A stretch of 64,000 nt of DNA from Methylotenera_A aquatica (GTDB taxonomy: Bacteria; Pseudomonadota; Gammaproteobacteria; Burkholderiales; Methylophilaceae): assembly GCA_965601485.1 (NCBI GenBank), contig OZ271846.1:744001-808000 (forward strand), in the 5' to 3' direction. Positions 36,013 to 42,950 of this stretch are shown piece after piece. The number at the start of each line of letters is the position of its first letter. The stretch's first letter is position 1. The position numbers and the translations under genes were made by a program. The notes beneath the pieces are model-generated. The model was not told the origin of the DNA. It worked only from the letters and a program-made list of their open reading frames with translations, and did not search any database.

Positions 36013-36309
36013 ATGACATTAACAAAGGCTGATTTAGCCGATTTGTTATTTGAGCAAGTGGGCTTAAATAAGCGTGAGGCAAAAGATATGGTAGAGGCAT
36101 TTTTTGAAGAAGTGCGTACTGCTTTAGAAACTGGGGATAGCGTTAAGTTATCTGGATTTGGTAATTTTGAATTACGAAAAAAATCAGAGCGTCCAGGCCG
36201 CAATCCAAAAACAGGTGAAGAAATACCTATTACTGCACGCCGTGTGGTGACTTTTCATGCCAGTCAAAAATTGAAAAGTAGAGTAGAAGAGCATTACGCT
36301 CAAGTATAA
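36013..36309 (+). CDS. ihfA: Integration host factor subunit alpha
   Basis: DNA-bending protein that works as a heterodimer with IhfB in transcription, replication and recombination. The 98-residue product has the HU/IHF fold: helices about residues 3-40, the SGFGNFELRKKSERPGRNPK arm (about 47-66) with the conserved proline that intercalates into DNA, and the C-terminal helix. The alpha identity follows from sequence and from its place after pheT, the conserved proteobacterial order. GAGGGG seven bases upstream supports the ATG. Confidence 0.96.
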   Translation: MTLTKADLADLLFEQVGLNKREAKDMVEAFFEEVRTALETGDSVKLSGFGNFELRKKSERPGRNPKTGEEIPITARRVVTFHASQKLKSRVEEHYAQV

Positions 36310-36324
36310 AGTCAATATTAACTT

Positions 36325-36735
36325 ATGTTAGATCAAGCGCCTAAAGTGCAATTACCACCAATACCCGCCAAACGTTATTTTACAATTGGTGAGGTAAGTG
36401 AACTATGTGGCGTAAAACCACATGTATTGCGTTATTGGGAGCAAGAGTTTACCCAGCTAAAACCAGTAAAGCGCAGGGGAAACCGTCGTTATTACCAACA
36501 TCATGAAGTGCTACTAATTCGCAAAATTCGCGAACTACTTTATGAGCAAGGTTTTACGATCAGTGGTGCGCGTAATCGTTTAGATGGCGCCGTAGCGGTA
36601 GTTGAGGCAACTAAATTGTCAGCACCAACAACTGCATCGATTACAGCCGTAAAGCAAACACAGCCTACCTCAGATTTTGATTTGCACTTTTTTAAAAATG
36701 AAATACGTTCAGTGATTCAACTATTGCGCGCTTAA
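36325..36735 (+). CDS. MerR-family transcriptional regulator downstream of ihfA
   Basis: A 136-residue predicted DNA-binding regulator. The N-terminal MerR winged helix is clear (about residues 18-87): YFTIGEVSELCGVKPHVLRY, then WEQEF and RRGNRRYYQHHEVLLIRKIR. The C-terminus lacks metal-binding cysteines and has a short acidic/hydrophobic tail, so the effector is unknown. MerR proteins of this type regularly follow ihfA in beta- and gammaproteobacteria; targets are not established. It starts 15 bases after ihfA and ends the operon at a strong terminator. Confidence 0.9.
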   Translation: MLDQAPKVQLPPIPAKRYFTIGEVSELCGVKPHVLRYWEQEFTQLKPVKRRGNRRYYQHHEVLLIRKIRELLYEQGFTISGARNRLDGAVAVVEATKLSAPTTASITAVKQTQPTSDFDLHFFKNEIRSVIQLLRA

Positions 36736-36758
36736 ATAATTAGTTTAAATTTTTAAAT

Positions 36759-36787
36759 AAAGCCGCTTTGTAGCGGCTTTATTTTTT
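36759..36787 (+). terminator. Rho-independent terminator after the MerR gene
   Basis: AAAGCCGCT (36759-36767), loop TTGT, AGCGGCTTT (36772-36780) then ATTTTTT. The stem can extend to eleven pairs with the flanking AT/AT. It ends the pheST-ihfA-merR transcript. Confidence 0.88.
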
Positions 36788-36867
36788 GAGTTTTAGCCAT
36801 TTAGTTAAATAATATTTAACAATAAAAAGTTTATATCAAGTTTAGTGGCAGTAAACCGAAATGGCTT

Positions 36868-36895
36868 TTGATGGCTTGCTTATTTGATTTATAAT
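36868..36895 (+). promoter_or_regulatory. Promoter of tRNA-Pro
   Basis: TTGATG (36868-36873) and a perfect TATAAT (36890-36895) are spaced by 16 bases, with the predicted start about 24 bases before the mature tRNA. Confidence 0.65.
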
Positions 36896-36925
36896 ACAGG
36901 CTCGCTACATAATAGTAGTGAGGTT

Positions 36926-37002
36926 CGGGGCATAGCGCAGCCTGGTAGCGTACATGCCTGGGGGGCATGGGGTCGCAAGTTCGAATCTTGCTGTCCCGAC
37001 CA
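36926..37002 (+). tRNA. tRNA-Pro (anticodon GGG)
   Basis: A 77-base tRNA with encoded CCA. Acceptor CGGGGCA/TGTCCCG pairs with one G-U. Anticodon stem CATGC/GCATG encloses CTGGGGG, giving anticodon GGG (proline CCC/CCU). T-arm GCAAG/CTTGC with TTCGAAT is standard. It stands alone upstream of the chalcone-isomerase-like gene. Confidence 0.97.
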
Positions 37003-37037
37003 ATAAAATCAATAAGTTATGAAAGAAAGTTATCGTC

Positions 37038-37610
37038 ATGAAAAACGCAGTCATCGCTGTTATGTACACTATTTTATTTTGCGTTACCGCACTCTCTGCT
37101 AATGCGCTTGAGTATAAAGGCGTAAAAGTGGATGAAACAGCGCAAGTAAGCGGTAGCGCATTAGTATTAAATGGCGTTGGCCTTCGCCAAAAAATGATGT
37201 TTAAAGTATATGTTGGCGCACTTTATTTGACACAAAAGCAAACCACTGCCGATGCAGTGCTTAACGATTCTGGTAACAGGCGTGTGAGCATTCATTTTCT
37301 CCGCGAGACAGAATCTGAAGAGCTGTTAAAAGGCATGAACAAAGGCTTTGCCGATAACAATAGCGCATCTGAAATGGCGACGATAGAGCAGCAAATGAAG
37401 CAGTTTCGGGACATGATCACCTCTACCAAAAAAGTGAAAAAAGGTGATTTGATTGTGCTAGATTTAACGTCTGCGGGCACGCAAGTGAGTATTAACGGAA
37501 AATCGCTTGGCACGTTAGAAGACGCCAGATTTAATCAAGCCTTGCTAAAAGTTTGGCTGGGTCAGAAACCAGTGGATGCGTCGTTGAAAAAGGCGATGCT
37601 GGGACTGTAA
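37038..37610 (+). CDS. Chalcone-isomerase-like periplasmic protein
   Basis: A 190-residue exported protein of the bacterial chalcone_isomerase-like family, common in betaproteobacteria and not associated with flavonoids; the biochemical role is unknown. It has a signal peptide (about residues 1-23, cleavage after SANA) and the family fold, including GLRQKMMFKVYVGALYL (about 50-66), VSIHFLRE (about 85-92) and the C-terminal LGQKPVDASLKKAMLG. Length is typical. It may be read from the tRNA-Pro promoter or its own. A strong hairpin with a T-rich tail follows. Confidence 0.85.
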   Translation: MKNAVIAVMYTILFCVTALSANALEYKGVKVDETAQVSGSALVLNGVGLRQKMMFKVYVGALYLTQKQTTADAVLNDSGNRRVSIHFLRETESEELLKGMNKGFADNNSASEMATIEQQMKQFRDMITSTKKVKKGDLIVLDLTSAGTQVSINGKSLGTLEDARFNQALLKVWLGQKPVDASLKKAMLGL

Positions 37611-37656
37611 AATAAAAATGTAGTATTAAACTCAGCAAGTAATATAGTAAATATAT

Positions 37657-37704
37657 ATGCCCTGCAGCCAAGTATCCATAAGGCTTTCAGGGCATGTATT
37701 TTTA
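37657..37704 (+). terminator. Hairpin terminator after the chalcone-isomerase-like gene
   Basis: ATGCCCTG (37657-37664) pairs with CAGGGCAT (37688-37695), with an inner AGCC/GGCT stem and one bulge, followed by GTATTTTTA. It is a plausible terminator. Confidence 0.6.
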
Positions 37705-37728
37705 GAGCTCTAAGGGTGTGTGAATTAT

Positions 37729-37797
37729 TTTGTCTAAATGTCATTTTGCAGGAAACTGCTATTTTCAGAAATGGATTAAAAATGACGTTTACACAAA
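37729..37797. repeat. 69-bp imperfect inverted repeat upstream of umuD
   Basis: Bases 37729-37747 and 37779-37797 are inverted copies matching at 17 of 19 positions, enclosing a GCAG-GAAA-CTGC tetraloop hairpin (37748-37759). A second pair, ATAGTC (37817-37822) and GACTAT (37841-37846), lies just downstream. It could be a miniature transposable element, an insertion-sequence end remnant or an operator. The rest of 37611-37978 is AT-rich with no gene seen. Confidence 0.4.
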
Positions 37798-37955
37798 TTA
37801 CTTACCCCCCAATCTGATAGTCGGTTTTTGGCTATAAGCTGACTATTTTCGGATGTCAATTTCTTAACAAATGTAGTTCTTCAATTACAATTAATTCACG
37901 CTTTGTTTCTGCACAAAAATATTTTTTTAATTTTAAGTTTAATTTCCTAATAAAT

Positions 37956-37972
37956 CTGATTTTTGTTACAAT
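37956..37972 (+). promoter_or_regulatory. Degenerate LexA box overlapping the -10 of umuD
   Basis: CTGATTTTTGTTACAA (37956-37971) matches the CTGT-N8-ACAG LexA pattern at six of eight defined positions. TACAAT (37967-37972) is a good -10 box whose predicted start site is exactly the A of the umuD ATG (37979). There is no ribosome-binding site, so umuD may be leaderless and SOS-controlled. No convincing -35 was found. Confidence 0.45.
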
Positions 37973-37978
37973 AATCGG

Positions 37979-38593
37979 ATGAAAAATAATATTTTGAAAA
38001 TTAACGGCGGTAAGCGCGAAGGTTCAGGCCGCAAATTGGGTACAGGTAAGTTTAGCGAGCCTACGATAGTTAGCCGCTTGCCTATTAGTCAAGTACCCAT
38101 GATTAAAGATTTTTTGGCCGCTTACCAGCGTAAAAAATTGCTAGAAAGCATGGATACTGTAGCTGATTTTAAGATGCCAGCTATTGATTTAACGTCTATT
38201 GCCTTGCCCTTGTTTTCAAGTAAGGTTCCTGCTGGCTTTCCTAGTCCTGCTGAAGAACATATTGAAAAGCGTTTAGACCCAAACGACTTCTTAATCGACC
38301 AAAAAGACGCGACATTTTTTGTGACAATTCAAGGCTACTCAATGATAGATGTTGGATTGATGCCAAATGATGTTGCTGTTATTGACCGATCCAAAATAGC
38401 CACTATTGGTGACATCGTGTTGGCTTTGGTTGATGGTGAATACACAATAAAGATTTTGAACCGTAAAAAAGATGGTACTCCTCGCTTATTGCCTGCTAAC
38501 AATACGGGGGCTTTTGCGCCTATTGAGATTAAGGATGGAATGACTTTTGAGGTTTGGGGGGTTGTAATTAGCTCGTTTAGGCGCTTTAAATAA
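37979..38593 (+). CDS. umuD: UmuD-like self-cleaving SOS protein with N-terminal extension
   Basis: Accessory subunit of error-prone DNA polymerase V; RecA filaments trigger self-cleavage to the active form. The 204-residue product contains the S24/LexA-type peptidase: catalytic S121 (QGYSMIDVG) and K158 (TIKIL), 37 apart as in E. coli UmuD (S60/K97), and cleavage site A85-G86, 35 before the serine as in E. coli. The part before the cleavage site is 85 residues instead of 24: it begins with a basic NGGKREGSGRK segment and an amphipathic region (about 30-50), possibly DNA-binding. It is separated from umuC by a terminator and by pqqA on the other strand. Confidence 0.92.
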   Translation: MKNNILKINGGKREGSGRKLGTGKFSEPTIVSRLPISQVPMIKDFLAAYQRKKLLESMDTVADFKMPAIDLTSIALPLFSSKVPAGFPSPAEEHIEKRLDPNDFLIDQKDATFFVTIQGYSMIDVGLMPNDVAVIDRSKIATIGDIVLALVDGEYTIKILNRKKDGTPRLLPANNTGAFAPIEIKDGMTFEVWGVVISSFRRFK

Positions 38594-38604
38594 TTTACAT
38601 AAAA

Positions 38605-38629
38605 AAGCCTAGCTAAATTAGCTAGGCTT
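38605..38629 (-). terminator. Strong hairpin terminator between umuD and pqqA
   Basis: AAGCCTAGCTAA (38605-38616) and TTAGCTAGGCTT (38618-38629) are perfect 12-base inverted copies. On the minus strand the stem runs into TTTTTTATG, a good terminator for pqqA; on the plus strand it follows the umuD stop and is followed by CTTAAT, so it may also end umuD. Confidence 0.82.
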
Positions 38630-38647
38630 CTTAATCAGTTGAGCTGA

Positions 38648-38719
38648 CTATTTATTCATTACGTACATTGTTACTTCAAAGCCAAAACGCATTTCAGTAG
38701 CTGCTGGTGTTGTCCACAT
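38648..38719 (-). CDS. pqqA: Coenzyme PQQ precursor peptide PqqA
   Basis: Encodes a 23-residue ribosomal peptide whose glutamate and tyrosine are cross-linked (PqqE with PqqD) and trimmed to make pyrroloquinoline quinone, the cofactor of methanol dehydrogenase. The start is MWTTPAATE and the modification site is FEVTMY, with E15 and Y19 at the same positions as in characterised PqqA (E15/Y19 in Klebsiella). AGGAG lies seven bases before the ATG; a promoter lies upstream and a strong terminator downstream. It is too short for ordinary gene calls. It lies antisense between umuD and umuC, with no pqqBCDE in this window, so those genes must be elsewhere. mxa genes at the right edge fit the need for PQQ. 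Confidence 0.93.
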   Translation of the reverse strand: MWTTPAATEMRFGFEVTMYVMNK

Positions 38720-38763
38720 AATATTTCTCCTAATGTTGGTTTTGAACTGACAACATGTCTTGT

Positions 38764-38791
38764 TCTATATTTTTATTATTAACCAAGCCAA
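38764..38791 (-). promoter_or_regulatory. Candidate pqqA promoter
   Basis: On the minus strand TTGGCT (38791-38786) and TATAGA (38769-38764) are separated by 16 bases. The predicted transcript starts near 38757, giving a leader of about 38 bases that contains AGGAG (38731-38727) before pqqA. Confidence 0.45.
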
Positions 38792-38850
38792 TAAAGCAGC
38801 ACTATTGCTGTTCATGAATGGCAGCTACGTAAAACCATAAAACAAAATGT

Positions 38851-40143
38851 ATGACGGATAAGCAATCTAAACGCGCTATTGCACTAATTGACGTTAATAA
38901 TTTTTACGTTAGTTGTGAGCGTGTGTTTAATCCTAAGTTGAGAAACAAGCCTGTCGTGGTATTAAGCAACAATGACGGATGCGCGGTTGCGCGTAGCAAT
39001 GAAGTTAAAGCTTTGGGTGTTTCGATGGGTGCGCCATGGTTTAAGATGAAAGACCTTGCCAAGCAGCATGGGATTATCGCGCTATCAAGTAACTATGGGC
39101 TATACGCGGATATGAGTAACCGCGTAATGAGTATATTGCGACAATTTAGCCCCGATCAAGAGGTGTATTCAATTGATGAATCCTTTTTAGACCTCTCTAC
39201 TTTTAAAAATCAGAACCATATTAAGTATGGGCAAACTATGCGTAAGCGAATTTTACTTTGGACAGGTTTGCCTGTTTGCGTAGGAATCGGATCAACTAAA
39301 ACTCTTGCCAAGCTCGCCAACCACTGTGCAAAGAAACAACCCCATTTTAATGGCGTATGTGACTTTAATACGCTCACCACCAACGCGCTCAACAATTTAC
39401 TTAGTAAAATAGATGTAGGTGAAGTGTGGGGCGTTGGCAGCAAGCTTGCGCCTAGGCTTGAGGCATTGGGTATTAAAAGCGTGCTGGACCTAAAACAAGC
39501 CAATGCAGACAGATTGCGTAGGCAGTTTAGCGTAGTGATGCAAAAGACGATTCATGAATTAAACGGAATTGTGTGTATTGAGCTAGAGGATATCGCGCCA
39601 CCTAAAAAGCAAATATTAAGCTCGCGTAGTTTTGGTGTACCTGTGCGTGATTTTAATAGCCTTGCTGAATCAATCACCCTTTATATGAGTCGCGCAGCCG
39701 AGAAGTTAAGGCGACAGCAAGACTTTGCAGGCAGTGTGTACGTGTATATTCGCACCAGCCCATTTAAGCCCGATGATCCTTTTTATAGTAACGGTATGAC
39801 GATTCCACTGCCAAGCCCAACTGATGACACTAGGCAATTGGTTAGCGTGGTGCTATGGGCGTTAAAGCAGCTTTATAAGCCCAATTACAATTATGCTAAA
39901 GCTGGTGTTATGTTGAGTGACTTGGTGCCTGCAGAGGGCGTGCAAATCGATTTATTTAGTCCAATCCAGCAAACCCTTAAAACTAATAAACTGATGATGG
40001 CGATGGATAGCATTAATCGAAAAATAGGCAAAGAAGCCATTAAACTGGCCAGTGAAGGTTTTAAACGGCCATGGAAAATGAAACAGGAAAATAAGAGTCC
40101 AAGCTTTACGACAAAGTGGAGCGATACCATTAAAGCTGGTTGA
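38851..40143 (+). CDS. umuC: DNA polymerase V catalytic subunit UmuC
   Basis: Y-family translesion DNA polymerase, working with processed UmuD at damaged DNA during the SOS response. The 430-residue product has the palm motifs LIDVNNFYVSCERVF (about residues 11-25) and YSIDESFLDLS (about 108-118) supplying the catalytic acidic residues, the helix-hairpin-helix region and the C-terminal little-finger and UmuC-specific domains; length is near E. coli UmuC (422). The ATG at 38851 has no clear ribosome site. Because pqqA and a strong terminator lie between it and umuD, it probably has its own promoter in 38730-38850, where an inverted repeat CAGCA-CTAT-TGCTG (38797-38810) is seen. Confidence 0.95.
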   Translation: MTDKQSKRAIALIDVNNFYVSCERVFNPKLRNKPVVVLSNNDGCAVARSNEVKALGVSMGAPWFKMKDLAKQHGIIALSSNYGLYADMSNRVMSILRQFSPDQEVYSIDESFLDLSTFKNQNHIKYGQTMRKRILLWTGLPVCVGIGSTKTLAKLANHCAKKQPHFNGVCDFNTLTTNALNNLLSKIDVGEVWGVGSKLAPRLEALGIKSVLDLKQANADRLRRQFSVVMQKTIHELNGIVCIELEDIAPPKKQILSSRSFGVPVRDFNSLAESITLYMSRAAEKLRRQQDFAGSVYVYIRTSPFKPDDPFYSNGMTIPLPSPTDDTRQLVSVVLWALKQLYKPNYNYAKAGVMLSDLVPAEGVQIDLFSPIQQTLKTNKLMMAMDSINRKIGKEAIKLASEGFKRPWKMKQENKSPSFTTKWSDTIKAG

Positions 40144-40198
40144 TGTTTGTTAATCAATTTACAGGATGCCCTTTGTGGGAGTAAAAGTTTGCAAGCTC

Positions 40199-40257
40199 GA
40201 AGATTATCAAGCTTGGCAATAATCTTCATAGAAGCACAAGTGATTGTGCTTTTATTT
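40199..40257 (+). terminator. Two consecutive hairpins after umuC, the second a terminator
   Basis: First stem: GAAGATTAT (40199-40207) with ATAATCTTC (40219-40227). Second stem: AAGCACAA (40232-40239), loop GTGA, TTGTGCTT (40244-40251), followed by TTATTT. The second has the form of a rho-independent terminator. Confidence 0.7.
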
Positions 40258-40292
40258 CATCTATAATTCTTAATAACCAATAAGGATTTAAC

Positions 40293-41942
40293 ATGCGTAT
40301 TCAGACCGTTTCGACCCACGCTTTTTTAGACCAAAAACCCGGTACTTCTGGTTTACGCAAAAAAGTAAAAGTATTTCAGCAAGCACATTATCTGGAAAAT
40401 TTCGTACAAAGTATTTTTGACACATTGACGATAGAAGGGGATGCTACTTTAACCGTGGGTGGTGATGGGCGTTTTTATAATAAAACAGCTATTCAAACGA
40501 TTATTAAAATGGCAGCAGCCAATGGCTTTGCCAAAGTGCTCGTCGGGCAAGATGGTATTCTATCCACCCCTGCGGCATCGCATGTTATTCGACATTATGA
40601 AACTTTTGGTGGCATTATTTTATCGGCCAGCCATAATCCTGCAGGCCCTACAGAAGATTTTGGCATTAAGTACAACACAGCCAATGGAGGACCAGCACCA
40701 GAGAAAGTTACAGAAGCGATTTTTGCCAAAAGCAAAACGATTACACAGTACAAAGTAGCCGATATTGCCGACATTGATTTGAATGCGATTGGTGAAACTC
40801 GACTAGGCGACCTTACTGTACAAGTAATTAATTCAGTGAGCGATTATGCCGATTTGATGGCAAAACTATTTGATTTTTCAGCGATCAAATCCTTATTACA
40901 ATCTGGATTTAGCCTGAAATTTGATGCCATGCATGCGGTGACAGGGCCTTATGCCAAAGAGATTTTAGTTGATCGCTTAGGTGCGCGAGCCACCAGTTTG
41001 ATGAATTGCGACGTTTCTGAGACCTTTGGCGGCGGCCACCCTGACCCTAATTTGACCTATGCGCATGAATTGGTTGATGTGCTTTATGCTAATAACGCGC
41101 CCGATTTTGGCGCTGCATCCGACGGTGATGGCGATCGTAATATGATTCTAGGCAACGCTTTTTTTGTTACACCATCTGATAGCTTGGCGATTATTGCTGC
41201 CAATTCGCGATTGATTCCGGCTTACAAACAAGGATTGGCGGGCGTTGCTCGCTCTATGCCAACTAGTGGCGCGGTGGATAGGGTGGCTAAAAAGTTAAGT
41301 ATTCCTTGTTATGAAACGCCAACTGGCTGGAAATTTTTTGGCAATTTAATGGATGCGGGCAAAGTAACTTTATGTGGTGAGGAAAGCTTTGGTACAGGCA
41401 GCAATCATGTGCGCGAAAAAGACGGTTTATGGGCCGTGTTGTGCTGGCTTAATATTATCGCAGCCAAAACTAAGGCGCTGGGTAAATGGCAAAGTGTAGA
41501 AGCCATTGTAAAAGCGCATTGGGCAGAATATGGCCGGAATGTGTATTCGCGCCATGATTATGAGGCGATTCCGACAGAAGATGCCAATGGCGTCATGGCG
41601 CATATTAAGTCGCAGTTTTTGACTTTGCCTAATCAAGTTTTTGGTCGCTACACAGTAAACACTTGTGATGACTTTAGCTATACCGACCCGATTGATGGAT
41701 CTCTTAGCACAGGGCAGGGCGTGCGTATTTTATTTAAATGCGGTTCGCGTATTGTGTTTAGGTTATCTGGTACAGGCACAGAGGGCGCGACCTTGCGCAT
41801 TTATTTAGAGGCGTATGACCCTGATATAGCTAATCATCATTTGGATGCGCAAGTGGCATTAGCTGAAATGATTGAAATTGCATTGAGTGTTTCGCAATTA
41901 AAGCAACGCTCTGGACGTGAAGCGCCAACGGTTATTACGTAA
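40293..41942 (+). CDS. pgm: Phosphoglucomutase (alpha-D-glucose phosphate-specific)
   Basis: Interconverts glucose 1-phosphate and glucose 6-phosphate in the cytosol, linking central metabolism with nucleotide-sugar and glycogen synthesis. The 549-residue product has the four-domain alpha-D-phosphohexomutase fold: N-terminal TVSTHAFLDQKPGTSGLRKK, phosphoserine S113 in ILSASHNPAG, the Mg site DGDGDRN (about residues 276-282), the sugar-binding GEESFG (about 369-374) and the phosphate-binding RLSGTGTEGATLR near the C-terminus. AAGGA precedes the ATG. It is a stand-alone gene ending at a bidirectional terminator. Confidence 0.97.
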   Translation: MRIQTVSTHAFLDQKPGTSGLRKKVKVFQQAHYLENFVQSIFDTLTIEGDATLTVGGDGRFYNKTAIQTIIKMAAANGFAKVLVGQDGILSTPAASHVIRHYETFGGIILSASHNPAGPTEDFGIKYNTANGGPAPEKVTEAIFAKSKTITQYKVADIADIDLNAIGETRLGDLTVQVINSVSDYADLMAKLFDFSAIKSLLQSGFSLKFDAMHAVTGPYAKEILVDRLGARATSLMNCDVSETFGGGHPDPNLTYAHELVDVLYANNAPDFGAASDGDGDRNMILGNAFFVTPSDSLAIIAANSRLIPAYKQGLAGVARSMPTSGAVDRVAKKLSIPCYETPTGWKFFGNLMDAGKVTLCGEESFGTGSNHVREKDGLWAVLCWLNIIAAKTKALGKWQSVEAIVKAHWAEYGRNVYSRHDYEAIPTEDANGVMAHIKSQFLTLPNQVFGRYTVNTCDDFSYTDPIDGSLSTGQGVRILFKCGSRIVFRLSGTGTEGATLRIYLEAYDPDIANHHLDAQVALAEMIEIALSVSQLKQRSGREAPTVIT

Positions 41943-41943
41943 C

Positions 41944-41972
41944 AAAAAAGCCAGCATTTTGCTGGCTTTTTT
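41944..41972. terminator. Bidirectional terminator between pgm and the EF-hand remnant
   Basis: AAAAAAGCCAGC (41944-41955), loop ATTTT, GCTGGCTTTTTT (41961-41972): A-run and T-run on opposite sides make it effective in both directions. Confidence 0.88.
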
Positions 41973-41977
41973 GTTGG

Positions 41978-42291
41978 TTAAAATGCTAGTTTAATCGGCT
42001 GTAAAGCGGCTAAATTATTTTTCACCCACAATTTAGCAACCTATTCTTGCGCATCAATTTGGCCGCTTACCGATTTATCTTGCAAGCTAAATACGTTTTC
42101 ATGGTGTGTTAAAACTCTTAAATCGCCACTTCATGGTTGCCATCGGCATCCATAATATTCATCATTTTCATTAGGCATAATTCGCGGGCATAACCGCCTG
42201 TACCAACCATTGCATCCGTCGCAAAGGCCGTTAATGAAATCGATAGTAATAAGCCTGTTGCAAGTGCTAATTTGGTTAATTGTAAGGTCAT
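41978..42291 (-). pseudogene. Decayed small EF-hand protein gene
   Basis: On the minus strand an intact AGGAG and ATG (42291) open a frame with a signal peptide (TGLLLSISLTAFA) and then MMNIMDADGNHEV, the start of an EF-hand calcium loop, but it stops after 57 codons (42118-42120). The homologous continuation is readable in another frame: HHENVFSLQDK, SGQIDAQE, an internal TAG, then VAKLWVKNN to a stop at 41978. So one frameshift and one nonsense change have destroyed a periplasmic two-EF-hand protein of about 100 residues. The truncated 57-residue frame might still be expressed. The rest of the gap to 42447 is AT-rich and looks non-coding. Confidence 0.72.
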
Positions 42292-42447
42292 CTTGAATCT
42301 CCTAAGTTTGATTAAAATTTGTGAGCACCAGTTTTTTCAGCTCTCAGCCTTTAGCCATCAAAGATTTAGCATTACTTACAACTTTTTAAATCTAGTTGAT
42401 TTATGTTATAAAAACAATTTATACTATAAAAAACAGTTACTTAGTTA

Positions 42448-42936
42448 TTATTCCACTTGCTTTATTGTCATTTTATTATTAAATAAACGCACATCCATGC
42501 GGCCTAAATAACTCATGCCCAACAACACATCGCCATCCAAACCGGGCGCTATCATGGCTGAAACATTGTTAGCTTCAACGCCGCCCACTTTGACAGATTC
42601 TAGCCGCACCATATAGCCCAAGCTATCGCCATTGGCGGTGCTTGTGCGAACAGCGGCCACACTTTTAAGTTGTAATTTATCGGCTACTGTTTGCGATATA
42701 GCCACGCCTGTTGCCCCTGTATCAACCAACACGCTTACTTTTTGATTGTTAATTAATGCTTCCGCGCGGTAGTGACCATCTAAGCCTCGTTGCAACATCA
42801 CTTCATTGGCGGTATCACCCAACCGCCACATTTTATTGGGGTTTTGAATATTATCGATTAAGTAAAAAATACCGGCGGCTAGGCTTAACCAAACAAAGGC
42901 ATAAATGATGGCATTACGCGACACTTTAATTGACAA
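42448..42936 (-). CDS. Retropepsin-like clan AA aspartic protease (TIGR02281 type), membrane-anchored
   Basis: A 162-residue predicted membrane-anchored aspartic protease. An N-terminal helix (about residues 9-27) anchors it; the retropepsin-type domain follows, with the catalytic VLVDTGATG (about residues 70-78) and a second hydrophobic-glycine segment DVLLGMSYLGRMDVR (about 136-150). One DTG per chain implies an active dimer. Physiological substrate is unknown. The start is uncertain: TTG at 42936 is taken, GTG at 42924 is an alternative, and neither has a good ribosome site. It lies 14 bases after the phosphomannomutase stop, probably in the same transcript. Confidence 0.8.
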   Translation of the reverse strand: MSIKVSRNAIIYAFVWLSLAAGIFYLIDNIQNPNKMWRLGDTANEVMLQRGLDGHYRAEALINNQKVSVLVDTGATGVAISQTVADKLQLKSVAAVRTSTANGDSLGYMVRLESVKVGGVEANNVSAMIAPGLDGDVLLGMSYLGRMDVRLFNNKMTIKQVE

Positions 42937-42950
42937 TACGTATTAGGTTA

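Noticed and set aside
38808..38824. Possible LexA box upstream of umuC (CTG, 11 bases, CAG)
   Set aside because: The spacing is one base longer than CTGT-N8-ACAG and the flanking positions do not match, so it is not supported as an SOS box.
41978..42291. Lanmodulin-like lanthanide-binding protein
   Set aside because: The readable loop DADGNHEV lacks the proline at position 2 typical of lanmodulin EF-hands, and the gene is broken; only a generic EF-hand relic is supported.
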